64,000 bases of DNA, taken from positions 1-64,000 of the forward strand of contig JABDEK010000014.1 of the NCBI GenBank assembly GCA_013287135.1, written 5' to 3'. The stretch comes from Acidobacteriota bacterium. GTDB lineage: Bacteria; Acidobacteriota; Terriglobia; Acidiferrales; UBA7541. Position numbers and translations under genes: made by a program. Below the pieces are notes generated by a model. That model searched no databases and was not told the origin of the DNA. It saw only the letters and a program-made list of their open reading frames with translations. The number at the start of each line of letters is the position of its first letter. The first letter of the stretch is position 1. Shown here one piece after another: positions 17,790-27,365 of this stretch.

Positions 17790-19652
17790 ATGAAACTCAA
17801 GTTCTATTTCCTTCTCTTGACGGGTGTCTTGATCTGTTTGCCGATTACCACGAATGCTCAGGATCCCGGCGGCAAGCTGGTTTCAGTAACAGCCGCGGAC
17901 ACATCGACCGAGGCGTCGCGGGGCACGGCTGATGCAGGGGCGAGCCTTTCCGGCGTGGTGACAGACCAAACCGGCGCAGCCCTTTCCGATGTCGCGGTGA
18001 CAATCAAGAACGTCGACACGTCTGCAACGCGCATGGTCCTAACCGACGGCGCGGGGCACTACCAGGAGTCCGGGCTGCCTGCGGGGCGCTTCGAGATTCG
18101 AGCGGCCAAAAAAGGGTTCGCCGATGAAACGCGCGCGAGAATCAGCTTGGCGGTAGATCAGGGCGTCACGGTTGACATTAAGATGCAGCAGAAGGTGAAG
18201 GGCCCCGACCCGTGCACGAGCGGCAAGGAGTTCGCCACCACGGATTGCGCGCTGACTTGGCACGGCGTCACGCTGTACGGTGCGTATGACATCGGCGTCG
18301 GCTGGGTCAGCCACGGCTTACCGGTAAACGGCTATAACTACGAAGGTGAATCTCTGGTGAACCGGAACGGCGCCGGATCTCGATTCGTCGTCGCGCCGAA
18401 CAACTTGCAGCAGACGGGTTTCGGCATCAGGGGCAAGGAAGAGTTTGTACATGGCTGGTACATTGTGTTCAACGCTTCGACTGGCATCAATCCGAACTCC
18501 GGCCTGCTCGCCGACGCGTCAAAGACCAATATTGTAAACAACGGCCTTCCTCGGAGCAGCTATTCGGAAGCTATCGACGGCGCGCGCGCGGGCCAACCTT
18601 TCAATGACGAATACTATGGCGGTGTATCGTCCGACCGTTTCGGTACGATCACCTTCGGTCGTCAGCGCTCGCTCGGCACCGATGCGATGCTCCAGTACGA
18701 TCCAGTCGGCGGCGGCTATGGCTTTTCGTACATCGGGTATAACGGCACGATGGCCGGCGGCGGCGACACCGAAGACAGCCGTTGGGACGACGCCCTGAAG
18801 TATCGCCTCACCTATGGCCCGGTCCATTTCGGCGCGATGTATAAATTCGTCAATGGTTCTGGCGGCTGCTTCTCGGCCAACATGGTCTGGACTGCCGCCG
18901 ACTGTACGCCGGAAGAGCCGCATAACAACGCGTTTGGATTCGATCTCGGCGGCGAACGCGGCAACTTCTCAGCCGACGCCGTCTACCAACACTACAACCA
19001 GGCGATCAGCGTATTGAACCCCTTGCTGGGGCCTCAAAGTCTGTCGGCGCCATATCAATCGACCACGGACAGCATCAATACAAACCCGATCAGCGGGCCC
19101 TCCGGCAATCTGATCGACCCTAACGGCACCGTATATGGCATCGTGACCGACAACAACGCCATCATGTTCGCTGCCAAATATAAGTGGGACCCATTCAAGT
19201 TTTATGCGGGCTACGAATACATCTGGCAGAACAACCCGAAGAACCCCTTGGGCGTTGGCGCCTCGGACATGGCCGGCTATATCATGAGCGGGGTCGAAGA
19301 CAACAATCTTGATACACAGAAGTTGGTGAATATCTGGTGGACGGGAGCGAAATACACTTACCGCACCAAAACCGACGTCACTTTGTCGTGGTATCAACAG
19401 CGGCAGAACGATTTTCGTCTTCCGCCGACCTGCTCGCCCTCAGCCGGTTTCCGCAGTTCCTGCGCGGGTACCCTCAATGAGACATCGATCTATTTAGACC
19501 AACACTTCACCAAGCGTTTCGACGGCTACGCCGGAATTGCATATTCCTACGTGGACGGAGGTCTGGCCATCGCCATTCCTCATGGCCCTGGCGTCCCCTA
19601 TAACCACCACAGCAACTTTGCTCCGACAATCGGTGTTCGTTTCGCCTTCTGA
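17790..19652 (+). CDS. Outer-membrane porin (Gram-negative general-porin type) with N-terminal carboxypeptidase-regulatory-like domain
   Basis: Signal peptide; LSGVVTDQTGAALSDVAVTIKN...YQESGLPAGRFEIRAAKKGF; then SVTLYGAYDIG-like porin strands (GVTLYGAYDIGVGW), C-terminal PTIGVRFAF ending in Phe; GAAGGA SD 7 nt before ATG 17790. Confidence 0.85.
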   Translation: MKLKFYFLLLTGVLICLPITTNAQDPGGKLVSVTAADTSTEASRGTADAGASLSGVVTDQTGAALSDVAVTIKNVDTSATRMVLTDGAGHYQESGLPAGRFEIRAAKKGFADETRARISLAVDQGVTVDIKMQQKVKGPDPCTSGKEFATTDCALTWHGVTLYGAYDIGVGWVSHGLPVNGYNYEGESLVNRNGAGSRFVVAPNNLQQTGFGIRGKEEFVHGWYIVFNASTGINPNSGLLADASKTNIVNNGLPRSSYSEAIDGARAGQPFNDEYYGGVSSDRFGTITFGRQRSLGTDAMLQYDPVGGGYGFSYIGYNGTMAGGGDTEDSRWDDALKYRLTYGPVHFGAMYKFVNGSGGCFSANMVWTAADCTPEEPHNNAFGFDLGGERGNFSADAVYQHYNQAISVLNPLLGPQSLSAPYQSTTDSINTNPISGPSGNLIDPNGTVYGIVTDNNAIMFAAKYKWDPFKFYAGYEYIWQNNPKNPLGVGASDMAGYIMSGVEDNNLDTQKLVNIWWTGAKYTYRTKTDVTLSWYQQRQNDFRLPPTCSPSAGFRSSCAGTLNETSIYLDQHFTKRFDGYAGIAYSYVDGGLAIAIPHGPGVPYNHHSNFAPTIGVRFAF

Positions 19653-19718
19653 TCGTTTGCGCGGCGGGCTCAGTCGAGAGCTCACATGGGTACCTGAAAA
19701 GCGCAATCGGCGGCGGCT

Positions 19719-19744
19719 ATGCAATTGCGGTGACGCAATTGCAT
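19719..19744. repeat. perfect 11-bp inverted repeat with GTGA tetraloop (ATGCAATTGCG-GTGA-CGCAATTGCAT)
   Basis: Read directly from sequence, about 70 bp downstream of the porin stop. Confidence 0.8.
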
Positions 19745-19871
19745 CCGACAAACCACGTCGTCATTTGCAGGGTGCGGTTCCCGTCCTAGCAGAAGAGCGA
19801 ATTTGTCGGGTGTAGTTGCCAGCGCGCCCTGCAACCAAAAGCAACGCATGGTTTGCCGAGTTTGAGGTCCG

Positions 19872-20522
19872 TTACTTTCCAGGCTTGGCGAGTGGAACCG
19901 CGAAGAACATTAGCGGCTTGTTGCCGGGAATGACTGCCGCGTCGGGAACATAAAGGACGGATGTGTCTGCGAGCGACATGTCGCGGGCGAGATCGAAGAA
20001 AAGAAATCCGCGGACGGTAGTACCCGGGGCAACGATCTCGCCATCGAGCGCAAGCGGAGAAAGTATCTCCTCCATTTGCGCGGCCTTTTTATCTCCGCCG
20101 GGAAGAGAAAGGCTCGGCACGCGCGGAGGCTTTGGTCCGCTGGGGCCCTTGGGATGCGCGATCAGGTAGGCGGCATCGGCGGGGCTGAGCGAATTAATAT
20201 CCTGTTGCCCTCCATTTTGAAAATGGATTTCGAGTTGAATCGTGTCCAGATTCACTCGAATGGGATGGTCCGATTCGTTGCGCAGAAAAACTTCCACCGG
20301 CAGGATTCCCACGTCCACCGGATTCGCTTTACCGAATTTTTCTTTTGCACGAGCATGATCGGTATAGGGATCGGCAAGGACAGTCATACCTTCGTGAGTG
20401 TCGTGGGCTACGGACGGCGCGGGCGAACCGTCGGGCGTATGCTTCGCGGCAGGCGCTTGCGCGAAGATAGCGCTGGTGCACAGTAACAATCCCGCTAAGG
20501 TTAAACCGCTCGATCGAATCAT
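19872..20522 (-). CDS. Secreted hypothetical protein
   Basis: Start at MIRSSGLTLAGLLLCTSAIFAQ signal peptide (cat at 20520-20522) inside longer ORF 19872..21026. Confidence 0.7.
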   Translation of the reverse strand: MIRSSGLTLAGLLLCTSAIFAQAPAAKHTPDGSPAPSVAHDTHEGMTVLADPYTDHARAKEKFGKANPVDVGILPVEVFLRNESDHPIRVNLDTIQLEIHFQNGGQQDINSLSPADAAYLIAHPKGPSGPKPPRVPSLSLPGGDKKAAQMEEILSPLALDGEIVAPGTTVRGFLFFDLARDMSLADTSVLYVPDAAVIPGNKPLMFFAVPLAKPGK

Positions 20523-20673
20523 ATTGGAATTTTCCAGCCGGGGGTTTCGATGCCCGGTGTCGGCGGGAAGTTGTGCATGTTTCCGGCTTGCTGCCACTAT
20601 AATACCCAATTTGTGTGCGAAGTTGCTGGGCGAAGCGCATGATGTCGAGGGCGCGATCGGCACAAACCTTCCC

Positions 20674-22086
20674 ATGTATTTCTTATATCGCATCGTCACC
20701 GCGGTGGGCATGTTCGTGCTCGCGCCGTACTTCGCGTTGCGCGGGTGGCGGCGCGGCGAGCGTCGCGGCGCGTTGCGCGAGCGCCTGGGAATTCTGCCTG
20801 CGAATATCGTTGCTTCTGCAAATAATGGTGCGGCCGAAGCAGCCGGTTCTGTTCGCGATGGAGGAGCAATCTGGGTCCACGCAGTTTCTGTTGGCGAAGT
20901 TCTAGCCGCTACTCCCCTGGTCGAAGGACTCAAGCGCAAATTTCCGGGTCGTGCGGTTCTGGTGTCCACCTCCACTGAAACGGGACAACGGCTTGCGTGC
21001 GAGCGACTGAAATCCGCCGACGCCATTTTTTATTTTCCTCTCGATTGGATTGTTCCGGTGCGCAAGGCACTGCGAGCAATTCGTCCGGCTGTCGTAATCG
21101 TAATGGAGACGGAAATCTGGCCAAATTTTCTTAGGGAATCGCGGCGCGCGGGTATCCCGGTCATTTTCGCGAACGCGCGTATCTCCGAGAGATCCTTTGC
21201 GCGTTTCGAGCGCTGGCGATTTCTCGTTGGCGGGTTTTTTGCCAGAACGTTAGCGGAGGCGGATCTTTTCTTAGCGCAAAGTGAGGAGGACGCCAAACGT
21301 TTGGTCGGTATGGGCGCAGCCGAAGATCGCGTAGAAATTGCCGGCAATATGAAATATGACGTGTCGCCTGCGCCGCTCGGCCAGTTTGGTACATGGCTTG
21401 AAACGCAAATTCGGCAGCAGGAACGCTGGCCAGTGTTGGTGGCTGGAAGCGTGGTCGAGGGTGAAGAAGAGGCCGTCCTGGCTGGTTACGATGCCGTGCA
21501 GCGGCAATGGCGACGGACGCTGTTGATACTTGCGCCGCGAAAGCCCGACCGATTTGCCGCTGCGGAAAAAATCGCGGCAGAAGCTGGCTGGAATACTTTG
21601 CGCCGGAGCCAGCTGAATCTCGGCGAGGTTCTGCCTGAGAATATCGATGTGCTGATTCTAGATTCGATCGGCGAGCTTGCTGGATTGTATTCGCTGGCGG
21701 ATGCCGCGTTTGTGGGAGGGTCGCTCGTCCGCGCGGGCGGGCACAACATTCTGGAGCCGGCGTGTTTTGCGCGTCCACCGGTATTTGGACCGTCCATGGA
21801 AAATTTTTCCGAGATGGCGGATCAATTTCTGGATGCGCATGCGGGCGTGCAAGTTGCGAATGGCCAGCAACTCGGAGAAGTGTGGGTGCAACTAATCGAA
21901 AATAATGCGATGCGCGAACGCATGGGCAATGCCGCGCGCGATATAGCGGAACGTAATCGTGGAGCTACGGCGCGTTCGCTGAATCGTATTGCGTCGATCA
22001 TTGCCGATGGTAGTAGTGCGGTCGGTGGGACTGGCGCGAAGGAACTAAATTCAGTGGGGCGCGGAGAAAAGGGAAGCGCAGCGTGA
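20674..22086 (+). CDS. waaA: 3-deoxy-D-manno-octulosonic acid (Kdo) transferase
   Basis: GAIWVHAVSVGEVLAATPL, VLVSTSTETGQRLA, ETEIWPNFLRESRRAGIPVIFANARIS, GGSLVRAGGHNILEPA. Confidence 0.96.
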   Translation: MYFLYRIVTAVGMFVLAPYFALRGWRRGERRGALRERLGILPANIVASANNGAAEAAGSVRDGGAIWVHAVSVGEVLAATPLVEGLKRKFPGRAVLVSTSTETGQRLACERLKSADAIFYFPLDWIVPVRKALRAIRPAVVIVMETEIWPNFLRESRRAGIPVIFANARISERSFARFERWRFLVGGFFARTLAEADLFLAQSEEDAKRLVGMGAAEDRVEIAGNMKYDVSPAPLGQFGTWLETQIRQQERWPVLVAGSVVEGEEEAVLAGYDAVQRQWRRTLLILAPRKPDRFAAAEKIAAEAGWNTLRRSQLNLGEVLPENIDVLILDSIGELAGLYSLADAAFVGGSLVRAGGHNILEPACFARPPVFGPSMENFSEMADQFLDAHAGVQVANGQQLGEVWVQLIENNAMRERMGNAARDIAERNRGATARSLNRIASIIADGSSAVGGTGAKELNSVGRGEKGSAA

Positions 22087-23123
22087 CGTTCAGAGAGTCA
22101 CTTCTCTGGCCGCTGTCGCTATTTTATGGCGCTGTGGCGGCTCTTCGCGCGCGCGCGTATGCCAGAGAAATTTTTCGGCGGCGCCGTTTGGATGGCGTGG
22201 TGATCAGCGTGGGGAACCTGACTGTGGGCGGGACCGGCAAGACCCCGATGGTTTTGTGGATCGCCGAGCGCCTGCTGGCAGAAGGCAAAAGCGTGGGAAT
22301 TCTCACGCGCGGGTATCCAGGTAAGTCGGCGGCTCTTGCGGCGGAATCTAAAACGACTAGCGGATCGGAGATCATTTCTACGAGTGACGAAGTTCAGCTT
22401 CTGAAATCTCGCCTCGCGGAGCGTGTGCTGTTTGGAATTGGTGCGGATCGTTACAAAAACGGACTTGCGCTCGCGGGTCGCGGAGTGAAATGGTTCATTC
22501 TTGACGACGGATTTCAGCATTTGCAACTCGCGCGAAATGTGGACGTTGTTTTGATTGACGCGAGCAAGCCTTTTGGCGGAGGCCATGTGCTCCCGGCAGG
22601 GCGTTTGCGAGAGCCGCGCGGGGCGCTGAAGCGCGCGGATGTAATTGTCATCACGCGCAGTAACCATGCGCCGGCGATTGAGTCGGTTGTGCGGCACTAC
22701 TCAAGCGCACCGATTTTTTACGCACACACGGAATTAGACTCGGTGCGCTCGCGTTGGGGGTCGCAACTGCTACCTGCGGAGCTGCGTGGCAAAGCGCTGT
22801 TTGCTTTCTGCGGGATAGGCAATCCCGGAGCGTTCTACACCGACTTGCGCGAATGGGGCTTTCAAATTGTTGGCCATAAGTCTTTCCGCGATCATCATCG
22901 CTTCACGGCGGCCGACATGGCCGAGATCGAGAAGGAAGCCAGGGAAGCAGGAACCACCGAGCTGATTTGCACGGAGAAAGATAGTTTCAATCTGCCGGAA
23001 ACTTTGACGTCCATGGATTTGTGGGTCTGCGCAATTTCGCTGCGCGTGGATCGGGAAGACGAATTCTTGCGGACCGTGCTCAGCAAGGCTGACTCGGAGG
23101 TTCACGAAGGCATGCGAAATTAG
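22083..23123 (+). CDS. lpxK: Tetraacyldisaccharide 4'-kinase
   Basis: VISVGNLTVGGTGKTPMV, ILTRGYPG, LDDGFQHLQLARNVDVVLID; ATGA-type overlap with waaA. Confidence 0.95.
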   Translation: MTFRESLLWPLSLFYGAVAALRARAYAREIFRRRRLDGVVISVGNLTVGGTGKTPMVLWIAERLLAEGKSVGILTRGYPGKSAALAAESKTTSGSEIISTSDEVQLLKSRLAERVLFGIGADRYKNGLALAGRGVKWFILDDGFQHLQLARNVDVVLIDASKPFGGGHVLPAGRLREPRGALKRADVIVITRSNHAPAIESVVRHYSSAPIFYAHTELDSVRSRWGSQLLPAELRGKALFAFCGIGNPGAFYTDLREWGFQIVGHKSFRDHHRFTAADMAEIEKEAREAGTTELICTEKDSFNLPETLTSMDLWVCAISLRVDREDEFLRTVLSKADSEVHEGMRN

Positions 23124-23232
23124 ATTTTGTTGGTTACAAGTAGCCTGTGGCGGATTGCCGCATTCATTGCCGCTGTGATACTTTGCGGCCAACCTCTAAA
23201 ATGCATCCTGTTAATCTGAGACACGAGGAGAT

Positions 23233-24327
23233 TTGTTGAGCGCCAGACGGGCAAAAATCAAGCCGAGCTCAAAGAAGCAATCGAGTGCTGCGGTGCGGGC
23301 AACGGATACAACCGTTGACCTCACTCGGCTTCTCGATATCGTCGCGACTTTCCCGCGGAGAACAATTTGTGTAGTCGGGGACTTTGTATTGGATCAATTT
23401 GTGTCCGGCGAAATATCGCGCATATCGCGTGAAGCGCCTGTGTTGATCCTGCGCCATCGTCGAACCGAAGCGTACCCGGGTGGCGCGGCAAACGCCGTGA
23501 ACAACCTTGCCGACCTTGGCGCGCGCGTTTTGCCTGTGGGCGTTGTGGGGGACGACGAAGGCGGCAAAATCCTGCTCGATTATTTTCGCGGGAAACGAAT
23601 CGATACTTCGGGAATTTTTCGCACGCGCGATCGTGCAACGACCACAAAAACGCGCTACCTTGCCGGGTGGACTCATACTACCGAGCAACAAGTTCTTCGC
23701 GTCGATAGCGAACCGCGGGAAGAGCTGCCTGAGCGCGTCGAGGAATCGCTTTCCCGCAAGGCTCGCAAAAACGCGAAGAACGCCGACGCTGTTCTTGTTT
23801 CCGACTACGGGTTGGGAGCGGCGTCGCCGGAAATAGTTCGCAAGCTAAGTGCGAAACGCATGACGCTGGATTCGCGTTATCGATTGCTCGAATATCGCGA
23901 TGCGGCAATTACGGCTGCCACGCCGAATGAGCCCGAGCTCGAAGCTGCGTATCACCTGACCGTGGGAAACGACATGCAGAAGCTGGAAGAGTCGGGCCAG
24001 CGAACTCTGCGCGATTTGGGTTTGGAAGCGTTGCTTGTGACGCGCGGAAAAGACGGAATGGCTCTTTTCGAGCGAAGTGCGGGCAAAGAAGCGCGCCTGC
24101 GCAACATCGCAATTTATGGCTCCGATGCACCGGTGGACGTGACCGGCGCAGGCGACACCGTGATTGCGGTGTTTACTCTGGCGCTGGCCGCGGGCGCTTC
24201 GTATCTGGAAGCTGCTCACCTCGCAAATTACGCCGGCGGAATCGTAGTGATGAAGCGGCGAACTGCAACCGTCACACGCACAGAACTGGAAGCCGTATTG
24301 CGTCGCGAAGCTACCGCGCAGCGCTGA
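23233..24327 (+). CDS. rfaE1: D-glycero-beta-D-manno-heptose-7-phosphate kinase (HldE N-terminal-type, standalone)
   Basis: CVVGDFVLDQFVSGEISRISREAPVLILRHRRTEAYPGGAANAVNNL; VDVTGAGDTVIA (PfkB family). Confidence 0.94.
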   Translation: MLSARRAKIKPSSKKQSSAAVRATDTTVDLTRLLDIVATFPRRTICVVGDFVLDQFVSGEISRISREAPVLILRHRRTEAYPGGAANAVNNLADLGARVLPVGVVGDDEGGKILLDYFRGKRIDTSGIFRTRDRATTTKTRYLAGWTHTTEQQVLRVDSEPREELPERVEESLSRKARKNAKNADAVLVSDYGLGAASPEIVRKLSAKRMTLDSRYRLLEYRDAAITAATPNEPELEAAYHLTVGNDMQKLEESGQRTLRDLGLEALLVTRGKDGMALFERSAGKEARLRNIAIYGSDAPVDVTGAGDTVIAVFTLALAAGASYLEAAHLANYAGGIVVMKRRTATVTRTELEAVLRREATAQR

Positions 24328-24332
24328 ATTCC

Positions 24333-24821
24333 ATGGATACCCGCGAAAAAATATTGTCGCGCGAAGGTCTGCACGATGTGCTGGACGAGCATCGGCGCTC
24401 CGGCCGCAAAGTTGTGTTCGCGAACGGCGTTTTCGATCTGCTGCACGTGGGGCATGTGCGCTATTTGCAAGCGGCGCGCGAAGAAGGCGACTTGCTCGTC
24501 GTGGGGATTAATTCGGACGCTAGCACCCGGTCTTTGAAAGGCGCGGGCCGCCCGATCTTAACGGAACGCGCGCGCGCCTCTTTGGTGGCCGCTCTTGCCG
24601 CGGTGGACTACGTTGTGATCTTCGACGAACTCGACGTGCACGCGCTGCTTCGCGAGTTTCAACCGGATGTTCACGCGAAAGGCACGGACTACACTGCCCA
24701 CACCGTTCCGGAACGCGAGCTTGCAACGCTGCTCGGAATTCGTATAGCGATTGTCGGCGATTCCAAAAATCATTCCACGCGCGAACTTCTTGCCCGCTTA
24801 CGCGACCAGAAAGATGTCTGA
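24333..24821 (+). CDS. rfaE2: D-glycero-beta-D-manno-heptose 1-phosphate adenylyltransferase (HldE C-terminal-type, standalone)
   Basis: VFANGVFDLLHVGHVRYLQAAREEGDLLVVGINSD nucleotidyltransferase signature. Confidence 0.95.
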   Translation: MDTREKILSREGLHDVLDEHRRSGRKVVFANGVFDLLHVGHVRYLQAAREEGDLLVVGINSDASTRSLKGAGRPILTERARASLVAALAAVDYVVIFDELDVHALLREFQPDVHAKGTDYTAHTVPERELATLLGIRIAIVGDSKNHSTRELLARLRDQKDV

Positions 24822-25815
24822 ATCGCGCTTCCTGCTAGTTCGGCTCGGATCATTGGGCGATATTGTGCACGCGCTTCCTGCCGCGTCTGCGATTCGCCAT
24901 ACATTTCCGGACGCTCGCGTCGATTGGCTGGTTGACTCGAAGTGGACGCGCTTGCTGGAAGGGAACGCCGATCTGAACAGTGTAATTTCAATGGAAGGCA
25001 AAAGCGCGGCGGGAATCTCCGCCGCGGTGCGGCAGTTGCGTGCAGCGAAATATACGCACGCGATCGATTTTCAAGGACTTTACAAATCCGCGCTGTTGGC
25101 TTTCGCATCCGGCGCGCCACGGCGAATAGGGTTTCAGAGAAGTTACGCGCGCGAGGGATTTGCGTCGGTACTCTATACAGATCGATTGAACCCGCGAGGG
25201 CCGCATAAGGTCGATCACAACCTCACGCTCGCCGAGCGCGCCGGCGCCCAGGTCGAAAATCCGCGATTTTCGCTAGCGGTTCTTCCGGAAGATGACGAGC
25301 GTGTTTCTCGCGAACTCGCCGTCCACGGCTTGCAGGAATATTTTGTGTTGAATCCCGGAGGAGGCTGGCGCTCGAAATGCTGGCCAGCCGAGCGTTATGG
25401 AACGCTGCATGGTCAACTTGCCGAGAGATATGGTTTGCGCGGAATTGTCACATTTGGCCCGGGTGAAGAAGACTTGGCGCAAGAAATAATTCGTGCTGCA
25501 GGAGATCCTGCTCCTATTGCGCTGCCGCTTGATCTTGGTCCGCTAATGGCTGCGCTGCGCCGCGCAAAATTCGTAGTGTCTGCCGATACTGGGCCGCTGC
25601 ATCTCGCCTGCGCGCTTGGTGCGCCGGTGGTCGGATTGTTTGGGCCTACCGATCCCGTGAGAAATGGTCCGTACTCTTCAGACGTCGTTGTCAGAAATCC
25701 ACGATTCAGCGAAACGACATATCGCCGCGGCGCGTCTTACTCGCCGTCCATGCTTTCAATCACTGTTGGGCAAGTATTTGACGCGGTCGAACGCCGCTTG
25801 AGGCGTAGTACGTGA
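24814..25815 (+). CDS. Glycosyltransferase family 9, LPS heptosyltransferase
   Basis: FLLVRLGSLGDIVHALPAASAIRHTFPDARVDWLVD, VSADTGPLHLACALGAPVVGLFGPTDP; probable start ATG 24814 overlapping previous stop. Confidence 0.93.
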   Translation: MSESRFLLVRLGSLGDIVHALPAASAIRHTFPDARVDWLVDSKWTRLLEGNADLNSVISMEGKSAAGISAAVRQLRAAKYTHAIDFQGLYKSALLAFASGAPRRIGFQRSYAREGFASVLYTDRLNPRGPHKVDHNLTLAERAGAQVENPRFSLAVLPEDDERVSRELAVHGLQEYFVLNPGGGWRSKCWPAERYGTLHGQLAERYGLRGIVTFGPGEEDLAQEIIRAAGDPAPIALPLDLGPLMAALRRAKFVVSADTGPLHLACALGAPVVGLFGPTDPVRNGPYSSDVVVRNPRFSETTYRRGASYSPSMLSITVGQVFDAVERRLRRST

Positions 25816-26387
25816 GCCAGCCCCGAAAATTCTGGATGCGTTGGCGAGTGCGCGTCGGATATCCGGTGGCGATTCTTTACTGGGTTCTTGCTACGCCAAA
25901 GCCCCATTGGATCGCAATTGGCGCTGTGATCGCGGGGCTTGGTTTGATCATTCGCGCAGCAGCTTCGGGACAACTGCGAAAGAATGAAGAACTAGCCACC
26001 TCCGGAATTTATTCAGTTACGCGAAATCCGCTTTACTTGGGAAGCGCGATTCTCGCAGCAGGATTTATTGTCGCGGGGCACTCTTTATGGGCTGGGTTGC
26101 TGGTAGCTGTTTATTTCTGCGTGTTCTATTACGCGGTCATGCGTAACGAGGAAGAAGAGCTGCGCGCGAAGTTCGGAGCTTCGTTTGAAAAGTACGCCGC
26201 CAACGTTCCACTTTTTTTCCCAAACATTTTTCGCGGCCCGAAACAGCCTGTAGATGGCGCGGCGCCAAAGGTTTTTTCCTGGGCGCAGTACCGGCGAAAT
26301 CGCGAATATAAACCGCTGATTGGAACCATAGGCGCTTTCGCCATGGTGTGGTTTAGAATGTGGTTTCGAACGCGCTACGGATTTTAG
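25812..26387 (+). CDS. Isoprenylcysteine carboxyl methyltransferase family / PEMT-like membrane methyltransferase
   Basis: ELATSGIYSVTRNPLYLGSAILAAGF...RNEEEELRAKFGASFEKYAANVPLFFP; GTG start overlapping previous stop. Confidence 0.85.
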   Translation: MSQPRKFWMRWRVRVGYPVAILYWVLATPKPHWIAIGAVIAGLGLIIRAAASGQLRKNEELATSGIYSVTRNPLYLGSAILAAGFIVAGHSLWAGLLVAVYFCVFYYAVMRNEEEELRAKFGASFEKYAANVPLFFPNIFRGPKQPVDGAAPKVFSWAQYRRNREYKPLIGTIGAFAMVWFRMWFRTRYGF

Positions 26388-26391
26388 GCTT

Positions 26392-26661
26392 TTACTGCAG
26401 GCGGTAGATGGCGTGCATCACGCGTTGAAATTTCGGCCTGTATAACAGATCGAAGGCGCGTTCTTTGCCGGGGAACATTTCCAGCGCAACTCGCCGCGTT
26501 GCCGCAATCATTCCGGAGGCTTCTTCCGGCGTCAGGTCGCCCGCAGCGATCGATTCCAACGTTAATTGGACCAGGATCCGCAGGCGGCGAATGCGTCTGC
26601 TTTCGTCGTCAATCTGCTCCTGCGTAGGCTGAAACGACGTGCTGTTTTCGACGGGTTCCAT
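26392..26661 (-). CDS. Small hypothetical protein (89 aa)
   Basis: Intact ORF with plausible composition in otherwise empty interval. Confidence 0.6.
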   Translation of the reverse strand: MEPVENSTSFQPTQEQIDDESRRIRRLRILVQLTLESIAAGDLTPEEASGMIAATRRVALEMFPGKERAFDLLYRPKFQRVMHAIYRLQ

Positions 26662-26764
26662 AAACGGGTCCCTGAAGGCTTTCTAAGGGTATTATGGACT
26701 TGGCCTCAAGACCGCGCAATAGTACTGTGGAACAGTGTTCGAAGATATTTTTCGGGGAATTTAG

Positions 26765-27070
26765 ATGACTGAAAATTCGTCACATCAAGAAGCTCACGAC
26801 CCCACGCAAGAGCGCGTCGTTGTCGCCTACACCGCCGGGACTGCCGCGGAGGCTATGGTAATTCGAGGACTCCTGGAAAGTGCGGGGATTAGTTCGCCCG
26901 GTTCTGGCTCTAACGATCCTTTTCCGTTACGCGAGTCGCCGGAAGGTACGCACGGGGTTGAGGTGTACGTCCTTCAACCGCGTGCGGAAGAAGCGCGGCA
27001 ACTTATCGAGGAGTACCAGAAGGATAATCAGTCTTCTGCCGCCGAAGCCGACGACTCCGACGAAGCGTAG
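26765..27070 (+). CDS. DUF2007-type putative signal-transducing protein
   Basis: VVAYTAGTAAEAMVIRGLLESAGISSPG...GVEVYVLQPRAEEARQLIEEY. Confidence 0.75.
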   Translation: MTENSSHQEAHDPTQERVVVAYTAGTAAEAMVIRGLLESAGISSPGSGSNDPFPLRESPEGTHGVEVYVLQPRAEEARQLIEEYQKDNQSSAAEADDSDEA

Positions 27071-27365
27071 AGCGGGATCGTGCCGTAAAATTCCACGATA
27101 ATCTGCGGTCTTACTGCGGATGCGATTCTGCGAATGGGTGCACTTCGGGAGTGTGGCCGTCGGTCCGTGCAGTGACTTCGCCGTCGCGATCGGTGCGCAG
27201 GAACCGCACGCCGGCGCAATGCGAGGCACCAGGCGGATGCCGCGCGCCTCCGCCAAACTAAAATTAGACCGGCAAGGATTGCAACGGCTGCGCTGGCGAA
27301 CCAAATTTTCGGCGAACTCTGCTAGCGGCTGGCGAAGCCAATGTCTGTCCACAGCGCAGGTAATT

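Noticed and set aside
20523-21026. N-terminal extension of the hypothetical protein at 19872..20522
   Set aside because: Antisense to waaA 5' region; a signal peptide begins at Met 20522.
23233-24821. Split hldE as a broken fusion gene
   Set aside because: Separate kinase and adenylyltransferase genes (RfaE1/RfaE2) are a normal variant; both ORFs are intact.
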